Source: Staphylococcus condimenti
Lineage (GTDB): Bacteria > Bacillota > Bacilli > Staphylococcales > Staphylococcaceae
NCBI RefSeq assembly: GCF_001618885.1
Contig: NZ_CP015114.1
Span: forward strand, 1,736,001 to 1,800,000
Direction: 5' to 3'
DNA length: 64,000 nucleotides
Position 1 is the first letter of the stretch, and each line of letters opens with the position of its first letter. The position numbers and the translations under genes were made by a program. The notes below the pieces were generated by a model. That model made no database searches. It was not told the DNA's origin and worked only from the letters and a program-made list of their open reading frames with translations. Shown here in pieces: positions 52,863-62,738 of this stretch.

Positions 52863-52909
52863 AAAGCAGCTGAAGCGCTTATGGGAGAGAGCGTTTCAGC
52901 TGCTTTTTT
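52863..52909. terminator. terminator shared by MarR and TetR genes
   Basis: AAAGCAGCTGAAGCGCT...AGCGTTTCAGCTGCTTT plus TTT. The stop codon of the minus-strand gene lies in its T-run. Confidence 0.88.
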
Positions 52910-53474
52910 ATTTGATACCTAATAAATAATTTAAATATTGGTGGGCTTGTTCAAAAGAGATTTCAGGATGATACAGTGTCCAATCTATTACAAGAATGGT
53001 CGTATTACTGAAATGCTGAGCGAGCAACTCAGGGGGTAATCCGCCATTTGTATTATGGATACAATTTTCAATTTTAATACTGATAGTGTTTTTCAAGTAA
53101 CTCATAAATTCTCTGATTAGCTGCTGTGTTTTTGTGTTGTATTTTAAAATGTCTTCTACTTCTGAACGATGCGTTTCCAATAAATCATATAATTGTGTGA
53201 AAGTCAGTGAAACTAATTCAGGAGAAGTGTGTTTGGAATTCGGATCGAGTTCGATTTTTTGTGATATTAAATCGAAGCAGTAGTGAACCAAATCATATTT
53301 ATCATAAAAATAATTATAAAATGTTGCTCGCGGGTAATTACTACTATCGCATATATCTTTAGTCGTCATGTCTTCAAGTGATTGAGTTTGAAGCAAAGTC
53401 AGCGTAGCATTCGCAAAATCATGCAATGTTCTTTGTACATGACGTTTATGTAATTTGTCTGAACTGATTTTCAA
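52908..53474 (-). CDS. TetR/AcrR family regulator
   Basis: A 188-aa regulator. The N-terminal HTH includes 'TTKDICDSSNYPRATFYNYF' then YDKYDLVHYCFD, typical of the YhgD/DhaS-like branch. The likely start is TTG at 53474, with GCGAGGTG 8 bases upstream; the longer TTG at 53501 would bury it. In Bacillus a TetR-type gene (yhgD) neighbours yhgE, so this may be the regulator of the YhgE/Pip gene or of the divergent oxidoreductase. Confidence 0.82.
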   Translation of the reverse strand: MKISSDKLHKRHVQRTLHDFANATLTLLQTQSLEDMTTKDICDSSNYPRATFYNYFYDKYDLVHYCFDLISQKIELDPNSKHTSPELVSLTFTQLYDLLETHRSEVEDILKYNTKTQQLIREFMSYLKNTISIKIENCIHNTNGGLPPELLAQHFSNTTILVIDWTLYHPEISFEQAHQYLNYLLGIK

Positions 53475-53502
53475 GAAACGCACCTCGCTTAATTTATACA
53501 AT

Positions 53503-53520
53503 TTTAGATAAGTGTCTAAA
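53503..53520. promoter_or_regulatory. operator-like palindrome at the TetR gene
   Basis: TTTAGA-TAAGTG-TCTAAA, perfect 6-bp arms, just upstream of the TetR coding region and within the divergent promoter area. Confidence 0.55.
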
Positions 53521-53604
53521 TTTTTGCAAATGAATAATCATGTATATTGTAACTTTTTGAAAACGACCTTACAATAAAAATAATCAGGAAGCGGAGTGAT
53601 AGAA

Positions 53605-54618
53605 ATGGCTGAAATGATGAAAGCAATGGCTGTTGATAAATACGGTAATAATCCGGTTCATATGGAAGATATCCCAGTTCCTGAAATCGGACCTGAAGAT
53701 GTTCTAGTACGCGTGAAAGCTGCTAGTGTGAATCCAATTGATTTCAAAACGCGAAATGGAGATATGAAAGTATTAGTTAAACATAAATTTCCGCTTGTTT
53801 TAGGCAATGACTTTGCAGGCGTTATTGAAAAAGTCGGTAAAGACGTCACTGATTATAAGGAAGGCGATAAAGTATACGGCCGTCCGTCTAAAGGGGAAAT
53901 GGGGACGTTCGCACAATATTTTGCGATTGATCAGCATGAAATTGCGCCTATGCCTACCAATTTGAACTTTGTGGAAGCAGCCAGTATTCCTTTAGTCGGA
54001 TTGACGTCTTATCAAGCATTACATGAAGTGATGGATTTGAAAAAAGGTGACAAATTATTAGTACAAGCTGGTTCAGGCGGTGTCGGCACGTTTGCAATTC
54101 AACTTGCCAAAGTGATGGAGTTGTACGTGGCAACGACAGTAAGTGATAAAGGCGAAGCACTTGTTAAAGACTTAGGTGCAGATGAAATTATTAATTATAA
54201 AAAACAAAACTTCTGGGATATTTTATCTGGCTATGATGGTGTGTTTAATCTGATTCCAGGTAAAGATTTAGATGAAGCTTTTACGATTTTAAAACGTGGC
54301 GGTACTATTGCTTCATTAGTAGGACCACCGACAAATCAATTTGCAGATGAAGTGCATTTAAATCCAATTAAACGTTTAGGCGTTTGGTATATGTCTCGCA
54401 ATGTTCGTAAGTTAATGAAAAAATACGATGTATATTATGAATTTTTCTTAATGCATCCAAGCGAAGAACAATTACGTGTAATTGGGAACTTGATAGAAGA
54501 ACATAAGATAAAACCAGTAATTGATAAAGTATTTCCATTCCACGAAACACAACAAGCTTTAGAGTACTCAGAAAAAGGACATGTTAAAGGTAAAGTTGTA
54601 GTAAAAGTTGAAGATTAA
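53605..54618 (+). CDS. NADP-dependent quinone-type oxidoreductase (zinc-free MDR)
   Basis: A 337-aa medium-chain dehydrogenase. The GroES-like N-terminus contains 'ASVNPIDFKTRNGDM', 'PLVLGNDFAGVIEKVGKDV' and 'GDKVYGRPSKGEMGTFAQY'. The cofactor motif is 'VQAGSGGVGTFAIQLAK'. No zinc-ligand Cys set is present, so it is of the quinone oxidoreductase type. Start ATG 53605 follows GCGGAG. The divergent TetR gene and palindrome suggest electrophile-type induction (inference). Confidence 0.87.
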   Translation: MAEMMKAMAVDKYGNNPVHMEDIPVPEIGPEDVLVRVKAASVNPIDFKTRNGDMKVLVKHKFPLVLGNDFAGVIEKVGKDVTDYKEGDKVYGRPSKGEMGTFAQYFAIDQHEIAPMPTNLNFVEAASIPLVGLTSYQALHEVMDLKKGDKLLVQAGSGGVGTFAIQLAKVMELYVATTVSDKGEALVKDLGADEIINYKKQNFWDILSGYDGVFNLIPGKDLDEAFTILKRGGTIASLVGPPTNQFADEVHLNPIKRLGVWYMSRNVRKLMKKYDVYYEFFLMHPSEEQLRVIGNLIEEHKIKPVIDKVFPFHETQQALEYSEKGHVKGKVVVKVED

Positions 54619-54664
54619 GACTGCGAGCAGTCTAATGTCTTTTTAAAGAAAGTAGGTAAAAATA

Positions 54665-55528
54665 ATGAATGAAGTTGTTTTAATAACAGGTGCATCATCA
54701 GGTATGGGCCAAGCAACAGCGGAACGATTGAATAAACATGGTTATAAAGTGTATGCTGCAGCACGTCGCACAGATCGCATGGCTGATATGCAGGCGCAAG
54801 GAATTCAAACAAGATATGTAGACTTAACAAAAGATGAGTCTATGGTGAAATTAGTAGAAGATGTCATTGCAGAAGAAGGGCATATTGATGTACTCATTAA
54901 TAATGCAGGCTATGGTTCATTCGGTGCCGTTGAAGACGTACCGCTTGCTGATGCAAAACGTCAATTTGAAGTAAACTTATTTGGTATGGGACGTATGACA
55001 CAATTGGTCTTGCCATATATGCGTGCGCAACATTCCGGTAAAATTGTAAATGTTTCATCTATGGGCGGTAAAATCAATGAACCGCTTGGCTCTTGGTACC
55101 ACTCAGCTAAATTTGCAGTAGAAGGCTTAAGTGATAGCATGAGATTAGAATTAAAGCCCTTTGGTATTGATGTGATTATTATTGAACCTGGTTTGATTCA
55201 AACTGAGTGGGAAGGTATTAGCGCAAAAAGTTTGCTTAAAACTTCAGGGGATACAGCTTACAGCAAAATGGCACATCAAATGGCAAACATATTAGATGGC
55301 GGTGCACCTGCATCTAAGCCGGAAGTGATTGCTAAGCTGACTGAACGTGCCATTGAAGCAAAACATCCTAAAACACGTTATGCTGGCGGTATGGGAGCTA
55401 AACCGCTTATTTTCTTAAAATGGGCACTTCCTGATAAAGCATTTGATGCATTATGGATGGGTGTATTGAAATTACAAGGTAACAGCAACCAAGATATTGC
55501 TGAGAAGAAAGCACAAAAAGAAATATAA
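54665..55528 (+). CDS. SDR family oxidoreductase
   Basis: A 287-aa classical SDR: ITGASSGMG cofactor loop, INNAGYGSFG, catalytic Ser in VSSMGG, Tyr and Lys in 'WYHSAKFAVEG'. Longer C-terminus than usual, as in the retinol-dehydrogenase-like SDR group. It begins 46 bases after the oxidoreductase gene with AAAGTAGG, so both are probably in one operon. Confidence 0.87.
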   Translation: MNEVVLITGASSGMGQATAERLNKHGYKVYAAARRTDRMADMQAQGIQTRYVDLTKDESMVKLVEDVIAEEGHIDVLINNAGYGSFGAVEDVPLADAKRQFEVNLFGMGRMTQLVLPYMRAQHSGKIVNVSSMGGKINEPLGSWYHSAKFAVEGLSDSMRLELKPFGIDVIIIEPGLIQTEWEGISAKSLLKTSGDTAYSKMAHQMANILDGGAPASKPEVIAKLTERAIEAKHPKTRYAGGMGAKPLIFLKWALPDKAFDALWMGVLKLQGNSNQDIAEKKAQKEI

Positions 55529-55540
55529 ATGAATAAAATA

Positions 55541-55610
55541 AATGGTAGAGTGAAGTGCAGCAGAAATCTAAAAAATTAAGTGTTCTGTGCTTCCACTCTA
55601 CCATTTTCTT
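55541..55610. terminator. long bidirectional hairpin
   Basis: AATGGTAGAGTG...CACTCTACCATT with a further inner pairing CAGCAGAA/TTCTGTG. Confidence 0.8.
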
Positions 55611-56465
55611 TTACACAAACATTAATAAGAAGATGATCGCAATACTTGCTGAAGCATTGTTCAGCATATGAACGATATAGCTGTCCCAAATATTGCGTTT
55701 GCGGTTATAAGCCATATAAAAGCCAACTCCCATGCCTCCATATAAGAAAAAGATAATTATATTATTAGGCATATGATTAAGCGAGAAGATAGCTGAAGAA
55801 ATCAACATCGGCCACCAGAAAGATAACTTTCTGAAAATCGTTTCTTTGAAGATGCCGCGGAAAGTCAATTCTTCAAAATAAGGTGCAATAAACGAGATAT
55901 GTATCAAGAAAATTGCAAGAGCGATAACAACCATCGGATCACTGAAGTCCGTTAACTTGTTGATTTGTCTCATTAGCGTTCGATCATTAGCTGTGGAATC
56001 TTCTTTAAAGATACCAGTTGCAGCAATCATGCATAATGTTGTCCATACACGTATGCCGATAAAGAAAAGTACATCGATTCCGACATCTTTAAGATGAATT
56101 GCTTTCATACGTTCATAGCCCCGTTTGCGATAATACCAAGTAATTAACCAAGCCATAAGACTTGAAGCAACGATGTAAAGTAATATAAGAATACTAAAAA
56201 CTATCGGACTATCACCGTTGAAAAAAGAAACATAACCCGCAACGCTACCTGCAATAGCAGTAGGGATTTGTGTAGCTATCATAAAGCCGAGAAATATCAG
56301 TATGTTAACAACGATATTCCCTTTAGGTGATAAATTTCGAGATGCGCCTGGTTGTGCTTGATGCGGGCGGCGGATGAGTTGATAACGGCGTCTTGGTGGT
56401 TGAGAGGTATATTCTGAATCTAGGGTGTTTGAGTCATGAAGCGGATGATTTGTTCGTTCTGACAT
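55611..56465 (-). CDS. CPBP family intramembrane glutamic protease
   Basis: A 284-aa membrane protein. After a polar N-terminus (about 50 aa) come six to seven hydrophobic segments. Motif 1 'YFEELTFRGIFKE' (EExxxR) and motif 2 'FSLNHMP' (FxxxH) are the catalytic features of CPBP/Abi proteases. Some members protect against self-made bacteriocins or process anchored proteins; no target can be named here. AAGGAGG precedes the ATG. Confidence 0.87.
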   Translation of the reverse strand: MSERTNHPLHDSNTLDSEYTSQPPRRRYQLIRRPHQAQPGASRNLSPKGNIVVNILIFLGFMIATQIPTAIAGSVAGYVSFFNGDSPIVFSILILLYIVASSLMAWLITWYYRKRGYERMKAIHLKDVGIDVLFFIGIRVWTTLCMIAATGIFKEDSTANDRTLMRQINKLTDFSDPMVVIALAIFLIHISFIAPYFEELTFRGIFKETIFRKLSFWWPMLISSAIFSLNHMPNNIIIFFLYGGMGVGFYMAYNRKRNIWDSYIVHMLNNASASIAIIFLLMFV

Positions 56466-56753
56466 AATTGAACCTCCTTAAGATAATTGAATTATGCATA
56501 TTTTAACATAAGAATATTAACTCAATATGAAATAACGAAATTTTAAACATCTGATGACTAAGTGATTGACAGTGTTATTATTTAAGTTTTATTATAGTAA
56601 ATGTACAAGGTTGCGCTCTTATTTTTTGAATGTCACATGCATACAAACGCTTTATTTTTAATGGGGTTAGATATGCTCTACAATGGGGTTGAAAAGAGAA
56701 GTGGAGTTGCTTACAACAAGTTCAATTATAAATTTAAGGAAGGTGGTTTTAAA

Positions 56754-58241
56754 ATGAGTCAGTCAGAATCAAAAAACGTCATTTTAATCGGTGCTGGGGT
56801 TTTAAGCACAACATTCGGTTCATTTTTAAAAGAAATTCAACCAGACTGGAATATCAAACTATTTGAACGTTTAGATGGACCAGCGTTAGAAAGTTCATAT
56901 GATACAAGTAATGCAGGTACTGGGCATGCTGCATTATGTGAGTTGAACTACACAGTTGAACAACCAGATGGTTCAGTTGATGTAGAAAAAGCTAAAGAAA
57001 TAAACGAAGAATTTGAAATCTCAAAACAGTTTTGGGCGCACTTAGTAAAAACAAATGCGATATCAAATCCACGTGAGTTTATCACACCACTTCCCCATAT
57101 TAGTTTCGTACAAGGTATCCGTAATGTTCAATTCTTGCAAAAACGTTATAATGCATTAAAAGATTTACCAATGTTCAAAGGGATTGAATTTACACAAGAC
57201 CGTGAAAAATTAGCGGAATGGATGCCGTTAATGATGAAAGACCGCAAAGAAAATATTGCGATTGCAGCAAGTAAAATTGATGAGGGTACAGATGTTAACT
57301 TTGGTGAGTTAACTCGTAAACTTGCGAAAAACTTGGAATCACATGATAATGCTGAATTGAATTACAATCATGAAGTTATCGGTTTCCAACAACTTGGAGA
57401 TAAAAAATGGGAAGTCGAAGTACGCAACTTAAATGATAATACAGTCTCTACACATGTTGCAGATTATATTTTCATCGGTGCCGGCGGTGCAGCAATTCCA
57501 TTACTTCAAAAAACAAAAATCGAAGAAAGCAAAAACTTGGGCGGTTTCCCAATCAGCGGTGCTTTCTTAGTATGTAAAAATCCAGAAGTCGTAAAAGAAC
57601 ATGATGCGAAAGCGTATGGCAAAGAGCCGCCAAATACACCACCGATGACAGTACCACACTTAGACCGTCGTTATGTTCGTGGTGAAAAAAGTTTGTTATT
57701 CGGACCATTCGCAGCAATCGGTCCTAAGTTCTTGAAACATGGTTCTAACTTAGACTTGTTCCGTTCATTAAACAAAGACAATATTTTAACAATGACTTCA
57801 GCAGGTATGAAGAACTTATCATTAGTGAAATATTCTATCCAACAATTAATGATGAAAAAAGAAGATCGTATGAAAGAATTGCGTCGCTTTGTTCCTAGTG
57901 CTAAAGATGAGGATTGGGAATTACACATTGCTGGTAAACGTGTTCAAGTTATTAAAGATACTCCAGAATTCGGTAAAGGATTTATTCAATTCGGTACAGA
58001 AGTGGTGCATTCTAAAGACCATACAGTTGTAGCAATGTTAGGTGAATCACCGGGAGCATCAACATCTGTATCCGTAGCACTTGATATTATAGAACAAAAC
58101 TTCCCTGATTACGTTGAAGCTTGGACTCCAAAAATTCAAGAAATGGTGCCATCATATGGTCAATCATTAATTGAAGATACAGCTTTATTAAATAAAGTAC
58201 GTGAAGATTCAGCAAAAGCTTTAGAACTAAATGAAAAATAA
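56754..58241 (+). CDS. mqo: malate:quinone oxidoreductase
   Basis: A 495-aa FAD-dependent, membrane-associated enzyme that oxidises malate to oxaloacetate with quinone. 'NVILIGAGVLSTTFGSFLKE' is the FAD-binding start. 'SSYDTSNAGTGHAALCELNY', 'FIGAGGAAIPLLQKT' and 'LFGPFAAIGPKFLKHGSNLD' are typical. Start ATG 56754 follows AAGGAAGGTGG; upstream in-frame codons to 56601 lack a ribosome site. Strong terminator after it. Confidence 0.95.
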   Translation: MSQSESKNVILIGAGVLSTTFGSFLKEIQPDWNIKLFERLDGPALESSYDTSNAGTGHAALCELNYTVEQPDGSVDVEKAKEINEEFEISKQFWAHLVKTNAISNPREFITPLPHISFVQGIRNVQFLQKRYNALKDLPMFKGIEFTQDREKLAEWMPLMMKDRKENIAIAASKIDEGTDVNFGELTRKLAKNLESHDNAELNYNHEVIGFQQLGDKKWEVEVRNLNDNTVSTHVADYIFIGAGGAAIPLLQKTKIEESKNLGGFPISGAFLVCKNPEVVKEHDAKAYGKEPPNTPPMTVPHLDRRYVRGEKSLLFGPFAAIGPKFLKHGSNLDLFRSLNKDNILTMTSAGMKNLSLVKYSIQQLMMKKEDRMKELRRFVPSAKDEDWELHIAGKRVQVIKDTPEFGKGFIQFGTEVVHSKDHTVVAMLGESPGASTSVSVALDIIEQNFPDYVEAWTPKIQEMVPSYGQSLIEDTALLNKVREDSAKALELNEK

Positions 58242-58253
58242 ATAGAAGTTATG

Positions 58254-58289
58254 AAGGCAGAAATCCAATGAAGATTTCTGCCTTTTTTT
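58254..58289 (+). terminator. terminator of mqo
   Basis: AAGGCAGAAATC...GATTTCTGCCTT followed by TTTTT. Confidence 0.92.
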
Positions 58290-58535
58290 ACATTTGAAAT
58301 GAATTTTATAATGGCTAATAAAATGTTTAAGTTAATCGCTTGAAGCTCTGAAGTTAATTGATTTAATGCTAGAAAATCCGAGTGTTTCAATAGGTCAACC
58401 TTATGGACTTACCTTTTCCTATTCCCTTGAATTCTGCTTTTAATCTTTATAATCACAATTTTCAGAATTATTTGCACAATACAATAAATTATCGATATAC
58501 TGGTTTCAACTCACATCTTTTAGGGGGAGATGCGT

Positions 58536-60055
58536 ATGTCTGAATCAAAAAGAAAAAAGGGTTTGTTGACAGGTCGCTTGATATTATCGAAAAGTCAGGA
58601 AATAAATTGCCGGATCCTGTAGCTATTTTCATTTCACTCTGTGTCATTATTTTAATTGCATCATTTATCACAGGTTCATTAGGTGTGAAAGCAAAGAATC
58701 CGGCAGATGGAAAAGTAGTTGAGGCTGTTAATTTATTGACGCCTAGTGGTATTGCGAAGATGATTTCTGAAGCGGTTAATAACTTTGCGGAATTTCCGCC
58801 GTTAGGACTTGTACTTGTCGTTATGCTTGGGGTAGGTATTGCTGAAAAGACAGGTTATTTTGAGACGGTTATGAAATATACTATTGAAAAAGCACCAAAG
58901 AAAATTATTGTACCTGTTATTATTTTAGTCGGCATTTTAGGTAATGCAGCTGGGGACGCTGCGCCGATTGTCTTACCGCCGATTGCTGCAATGATTTTTA
59001 TTAAATTAGGATACCATCCGATTGCAGGTCTTGTAATGGCGTATGCTTCTGCACTTGGCGGGTTTTCAGCCAGTCTGGTTATTGGGATGACAGATGCACT
59101 CGTCGTTTCATTTACAGAACCAGCCGCAAAACTTGTGAGTGACTCTGTACACGTTAATGCTGCTATGAACTATTATTTTTTATGTGCATCTACTTTACTC
59201 TTATTAATTGTTGCTTGGTTTGTAACGGTGAAAATCGTCATTCCACGTTTTGGGCATTATGAAAATGCTGTTGAAGAAGAGGAAGATGACATTACTAAAC
59301 AAGAACGTCGTGCTATGTTGTTTGCAAATATCGGCATGCTTATTGTTTTAATTGTGATTGCAGCTTTAGCTATTCCAGAAAATGGAATTTTACGTAATGC
59401 AAAGACAGGAAGTTTAATTGATGACTCGCCACTCATGAATGGTATTGTACCTCTTATTACAATATTGTTCTTGGTACCTGGATTGATTTATGGTTTTGTG
59501 GCTAAAACAATGCGTACTACACGTCAATTTGCCGAAATGTTAGGGGATGCAATGAGCACGATGGGACCATTCATTGTTATTGTATTCTTCGCTGCTCAGA
59601 TGCTTGCATATTTCACTTGGAGCAACCTTGGAACAATTATGGCAATCAAAGGGGCAGAAGCGCTTAAAGGTGCAAATGGAGTCGTCTTAATACTAGGCGT
59701 TCTCATTCTTTCTGCAGGCATTAATATGCTGATGGGAAGTGCTTCGGCTAAATGGGCAATACTTGCGCCGATACTGGTGCCAATGCTTATGTTGTTAGGT
59801 TACCATCCAGCTTTTACACAGGTAATTTATCGTGTTGGTGATTCTATCACAAATCCTATTACACCTATGATGCCGTATCTTCCGTTACTTTTATCCTTTG
59901 CACAACGTTATCAGAAGGATATCGGTCTTGGAACACTTATCGCTGCGCTTATGCCATACTCTGTTGCGTTCGGAATCTTTTGGACATTACTTCTGATCGT
60001 ATGGTACTTGCTAGGTATTCCAGTTGGTCCAGGAGGTCCGATTCATTTACCTTAA
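58536..60055 (+). CDS. AbgT family transporter, 5' end needs a -1 frameshift
   Basis: About 506 aa if the two frames are joined. The ATG at 58536 has a strong AGGGGGAG before it but that frame stops at 58620. The main frame has no ATG of its own near its start. The heptamer A-AAA-AAG at 58553-58559 is in the right phase for -1 slippage. A shift there gives MSESKRKKG, then FVDRSLDIIEKSGNKLPDPV, as expected for AbgT N-termini. The rest has about 12 membrane segments with 'GNAAGDAAPIVLPPIAAMIF' and 'SAGINMLMGSASAKWAILAP'. It probably imports p-aminobenzoyl-glutamate or a similar amide. Either programmed frameshift, mutation or homopolymer error. Confidence 0.8.
58553..58559 (+). promoter_or_regulatory. 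A AAA AAG slippery heptamer
   Basis: Zero-frame codons AGA-AAA-AAG contain X XXY YYZ as in dnaX. Slippage by -1 joins the ATG to the long AbgT frame. Confidence 0.5.
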
Positions 60056-60148
60056 AGGTTTATTGAGGAGAAATTAATACTAACAAGAACATTTAATATT
60101 AAAACAAGATAAGAGGTATTGAATTTTCATCATAAGGGGGACGACATT

Positions 60149-61303
60149 ATGAATTATGAACAGTATAAAGATACTATTATCGCTTATCGTAGACACTTGC
60201 ACGAACATCCTGAAGTATCTTTTAAAGAATATGAAACAGCAGAATTTATTCGTTCAAAATTAAGAGAAATGAAAAATTGCGAAATAGTTGAACTGACAGA
60301 AACGAGCACAGTTGCTGTATTCAATGAAGGACAAGGTAAGAAAATCGGTTTACGTGCTGATATTGATGCTTTGCCAGTAACAGAGCAACGAGATGAATTC
60401 GAATTTATTTCTCAGAATGAAGGAGTCATGCATGCTTGTGGCCATGATGGGCATACTGCGGTATTACTAGGTGCTGCACACTACTTTAATGATTATATAG
60501 AAACAATTCCTAATGAAGTACACTGTATTTTTCAACATGCTGAAGAGCTGATTCCAGGCGGTGCACGTGAAATGGTAGCAACTGGCTATTTTGATGATTT
60601 TGATTTCATCTATGGGCATCATTTATGGACACAGTTGGAACTTGGATTAATAGATATTAAAGAAGGACCGGCAAGTGCTAACTCTGATATATATCATATT
60701 ACAATAAAAGGGAGAGGCGGACATTCTAGTATGCCGGAAAAAGCAATTGATTCTCTTGTGTTAGGAGCACAATTTGTAAATGCACTGCAAACAATTGTAT
60801 CTCGCCAAGTATACCCATTTGATCCAGTTGTTGTTTCGAATACAATTTTTCAAGCTGGAACATTTGGAGCAGAAAATGTAATTGCAGATAAGGTAGAATT
60901 AGGCGGGTCTGTCCGTACTACAACTGAAGAAAATAGAAAGTTAGTCATGGATCAAATGGAGCGTTTATTGAAAACGACTTGTGATAGTGTAGGTGCTGCG
61001 TATGAGCTGGATTACCTTGTTGGTTATGACAGTGTCTATAATGACCCAGAACAAACACGCTGGGTAAAACAATTAGCTGAAACCTATTTCCCAGGAAAAG
61101 TAGTCACAAGAGATCCGATGATGGGCGGAGAAGATTTTAGTGCTTTTTCAAACATTGTACCAAGTGCATATGCGTTTATTGGCGCAGGACAAGCTGAAGG
61201 GGAATACGACAGGCCCCATCATCACCCGAGGTTTGCTTTGAATGAAGAAGCATTTGAAATGGCTTTTGATATGTTTACAGAAGTAGCGAAGCATTATAAA
61301 TAA
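60149..61303 (+). CDS. M20 family amidohydrolase (AbgA/HipO-like)
   Basis: A 384-aa metallopeptidase. 'YRRHLHEHPEVSFKEYETAE' opens the fold. Metal ligands are visible in 'HACGHDGHTAVL', 'FQHAEELIPGGA' and near the end in 'GGEDFSAFS'. 'HHLWTQLELG' and 'GRGGHSSMPEKAID' (dimerisation domain) are normal. Likely hydrolyses N-acyl amino acids or p-aminobenzoyl-glutamate. Start ATG 60149 follows AAGGGGG. It directly follows the AbgT-type transporter, fitting an uptake-and-cleave pair. Confidence 0.88.
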   Translation: MNYEQYKDTIIAYRRHLHEHPEVSFKEYETAEFIRSKLREMKNCEIVELTETSTVAVFNEGQGKKIGLRADIDALPVTEQRDEFEFISQNEGVMHACGHDGHTAVLLGAAHYFNDYIETIPNEVHCIFQHAEELIPGGAREMVATGYFDDFDFIYGHHLWTQLELGLIDIKEGPASANSDIYHITIKGRGGHSSMPEKAIDSLVLGAQFVNALQTIVSRQVYPFDPVVVSNTIFQAGTFGAENVIADKVELGGSVRTTTEENRKLVMDQMERLLKTTCDSVGAAYELDYLVGYDSVYNDPEQTRWVKQLAETYFPGKVVTRDPMMGGEDFSAFSNIVPSAYAFIGAGQAEGEYDRPHHHPRFALNEEAFEMAFDMFTEVAKHYK

Positions 61304-61316
61304 GTAGCCAACAAAT

Positions 61317-61354
61317 AAACGAGAGTGAGCTCAGTGATAAGTTCACTCTCGTTT
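61317..61354 (+). terminator. terminator of the AbgT-amidohydrolase pair
   Basis: AACGAGAGTGA...TCACTCTCGTT stem. Confidence 0.88.
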
Positions 61355-61635
61355 GATGTGTTTCTTAAAAGCTGCTATTTATATTGACAATCAGTATTGT
61401 GACAGTATTAATCAAACCAATAACAAAACAAAGCAATATTCTAACAAGTTACATATAAATTGTTAGAATATTGTGTTAATATAGAGTTATAACTTTAATG
61501 ATTATCTAATAAAGAAAATGGTCCTCAATAAACAATTGTTGAGGATTTTATATTATCTTTTCGTTAAATCTAATGACTTTGCTTACAATGGTTATATTTT
61601 ACCGTTGAAAAATAAAATATTTGGGGGAAACAGCT

Positions 61636-62460
61636 ATGAAAGTAACAAAACTATTAATGTTTGTAAGCATGATTGCCGTTTTACTTTTAGCGGGATGTCA
61701 AAGCCAAGAGGATAAGGAAAAAGAGTTTAGAAAGCAGACAAACATTTATCTCGAAAAATTAACAAAAGAGATAGATAAAACAGATAATACCAGTGAGGAA
61801 GAATTGTCGGATTATAAAAAGACGGTTGCTAAGACAGATAAAGCAAATAAGAAAATCAAAAAAGATTTTAAGGATTATAAAGATTCCTTTGATAAAGATG
61901 CTTTAGATAATAAGAAAAATAAGAAAATTTATACAGGGGTTAGTAATATCACAGAACTGTATATAAACTTATACGATAATTTAAATAAAATTTCTAAAGC
62001 TAAAGATGTAGATACAATAAAATTTTCAAAGCATGCTTTGAATGACTTCTATATCACTTATTTTGCTCAAGCTAACCAAATCGACAATTTACAAGATGCA
62101 AAAGCAGAAAAATCTTTAAACAAAGATGTATATAGTCATTTTGAAGATACAGTGTTAAAAGGATATCAAGACTTACCACAAGTTATTGGTTCATATATTA
62201 TGATGCAAGGTCATGGACAAGATCTTGATAAGAAGGATGTACCGAAATATGACATGACTAAGTATGCAAAGTATAAAAATAATGATGATACAAAAACAGT
62301 TTCAGCCAAAAAGTATAATGATTTAGCTGATAAAGTGAATAAGGAATTAGATGACGACTCACAAGTACCTCACATTCATAAAAGCGTGAATGAGTTTGTC
62401 TATAAAATTTTACAAGGTAAGTACGATGTATTGAAAGAAAAAGAAAGACAGGGTTATTAA
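61636..62460 (+). CDS. lipoprotein of unknown function
   Basis: A 274-aa exported lipoprotein: signal 'MKVTKLLMFVSMIAVLLLAG' with lipobox LLAGC, so diacylated and anchored outside the membrane. The mature part is Lys/Asp-rich and almost all helical, with coiled-coil-like stretches (residues 30-110) and a C-terminal segment 'VPHIHKSVNEFVYKILQGKY'. Resembles staphylococcal EMYY/tandem lipoprotein-like helical proteins in general character only. Start ATG 61636 follows TTGGGGGAAA. Confidence 0.75.
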   Translation: MKVTKLLMFVSMIAVLLLAGCQSQEDKEKEFRKQTNIYLEKLTKEIDKTDNTSEEELSDYKKTVAKTDKANKKIKKDFKDYKDSFDKDALDNKKNKKIYTGVSNITELYINLYDNLNKISKAKDVDTIKFSKHALNDFYITYFAQANQIDNLQDAKAEKSLNKDVYSHFEDTVLKGYQDLPQVIGSYIMMQGHGQDLDKKDVPKYDMTKYAKYKNNDDTKTVSAKKYNDLADKVNKELDDDSQVPHIHKSVNEFVYKILQGKYDVLKEKERQGY

Positions 62461-62480
62461 AATATTTAAGAAGGTTACTG

Positions 62481-62513
62481 AAGAAGATTGGATTGTTACC
62501 CAGTCTTCTTTTT
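62481..62513 (+). terminator. terminator of lipoprotein gene
   Basis: AAGAAGATTGG...CCAGTCTTCTT plus TTT, with one mismatch. Confidence 0.7.
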
Positions 62514-62653
62514 AAGTTTTTAGGCGATAATCCTCAATATATAATCAATAGTAAATATTTTGAGAATAGCAGTTGAATGTATGTTATTGATATCATAAAA
62601 ATAGGGAAAGTAAGTTATCAACGCATAAGCAAAGGGGCGATTCACACTGCGGT

Positions 62654-62671
62654 TTGTCTGAAGGCAGACAA
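62654..62671 (+). promoter_or_regulatory. leader hairpin upstream of HAD gene
   Basis: TTGTCTG-AAGG-CAGACAA, perfect 7-bp stem with a GNRA-like purine loop. It lies upstream of a TATAAT (62703-62708), so it may be in the promoter region rather than in the mRNA. Confidence 0.35.
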
Positions 62672-62738
62672 TCGGATGTCTAAAATAATCAATATGATAG
62701 ACTTATAATAAGATTTTAGTAGAGAGGGAGATCTATAT

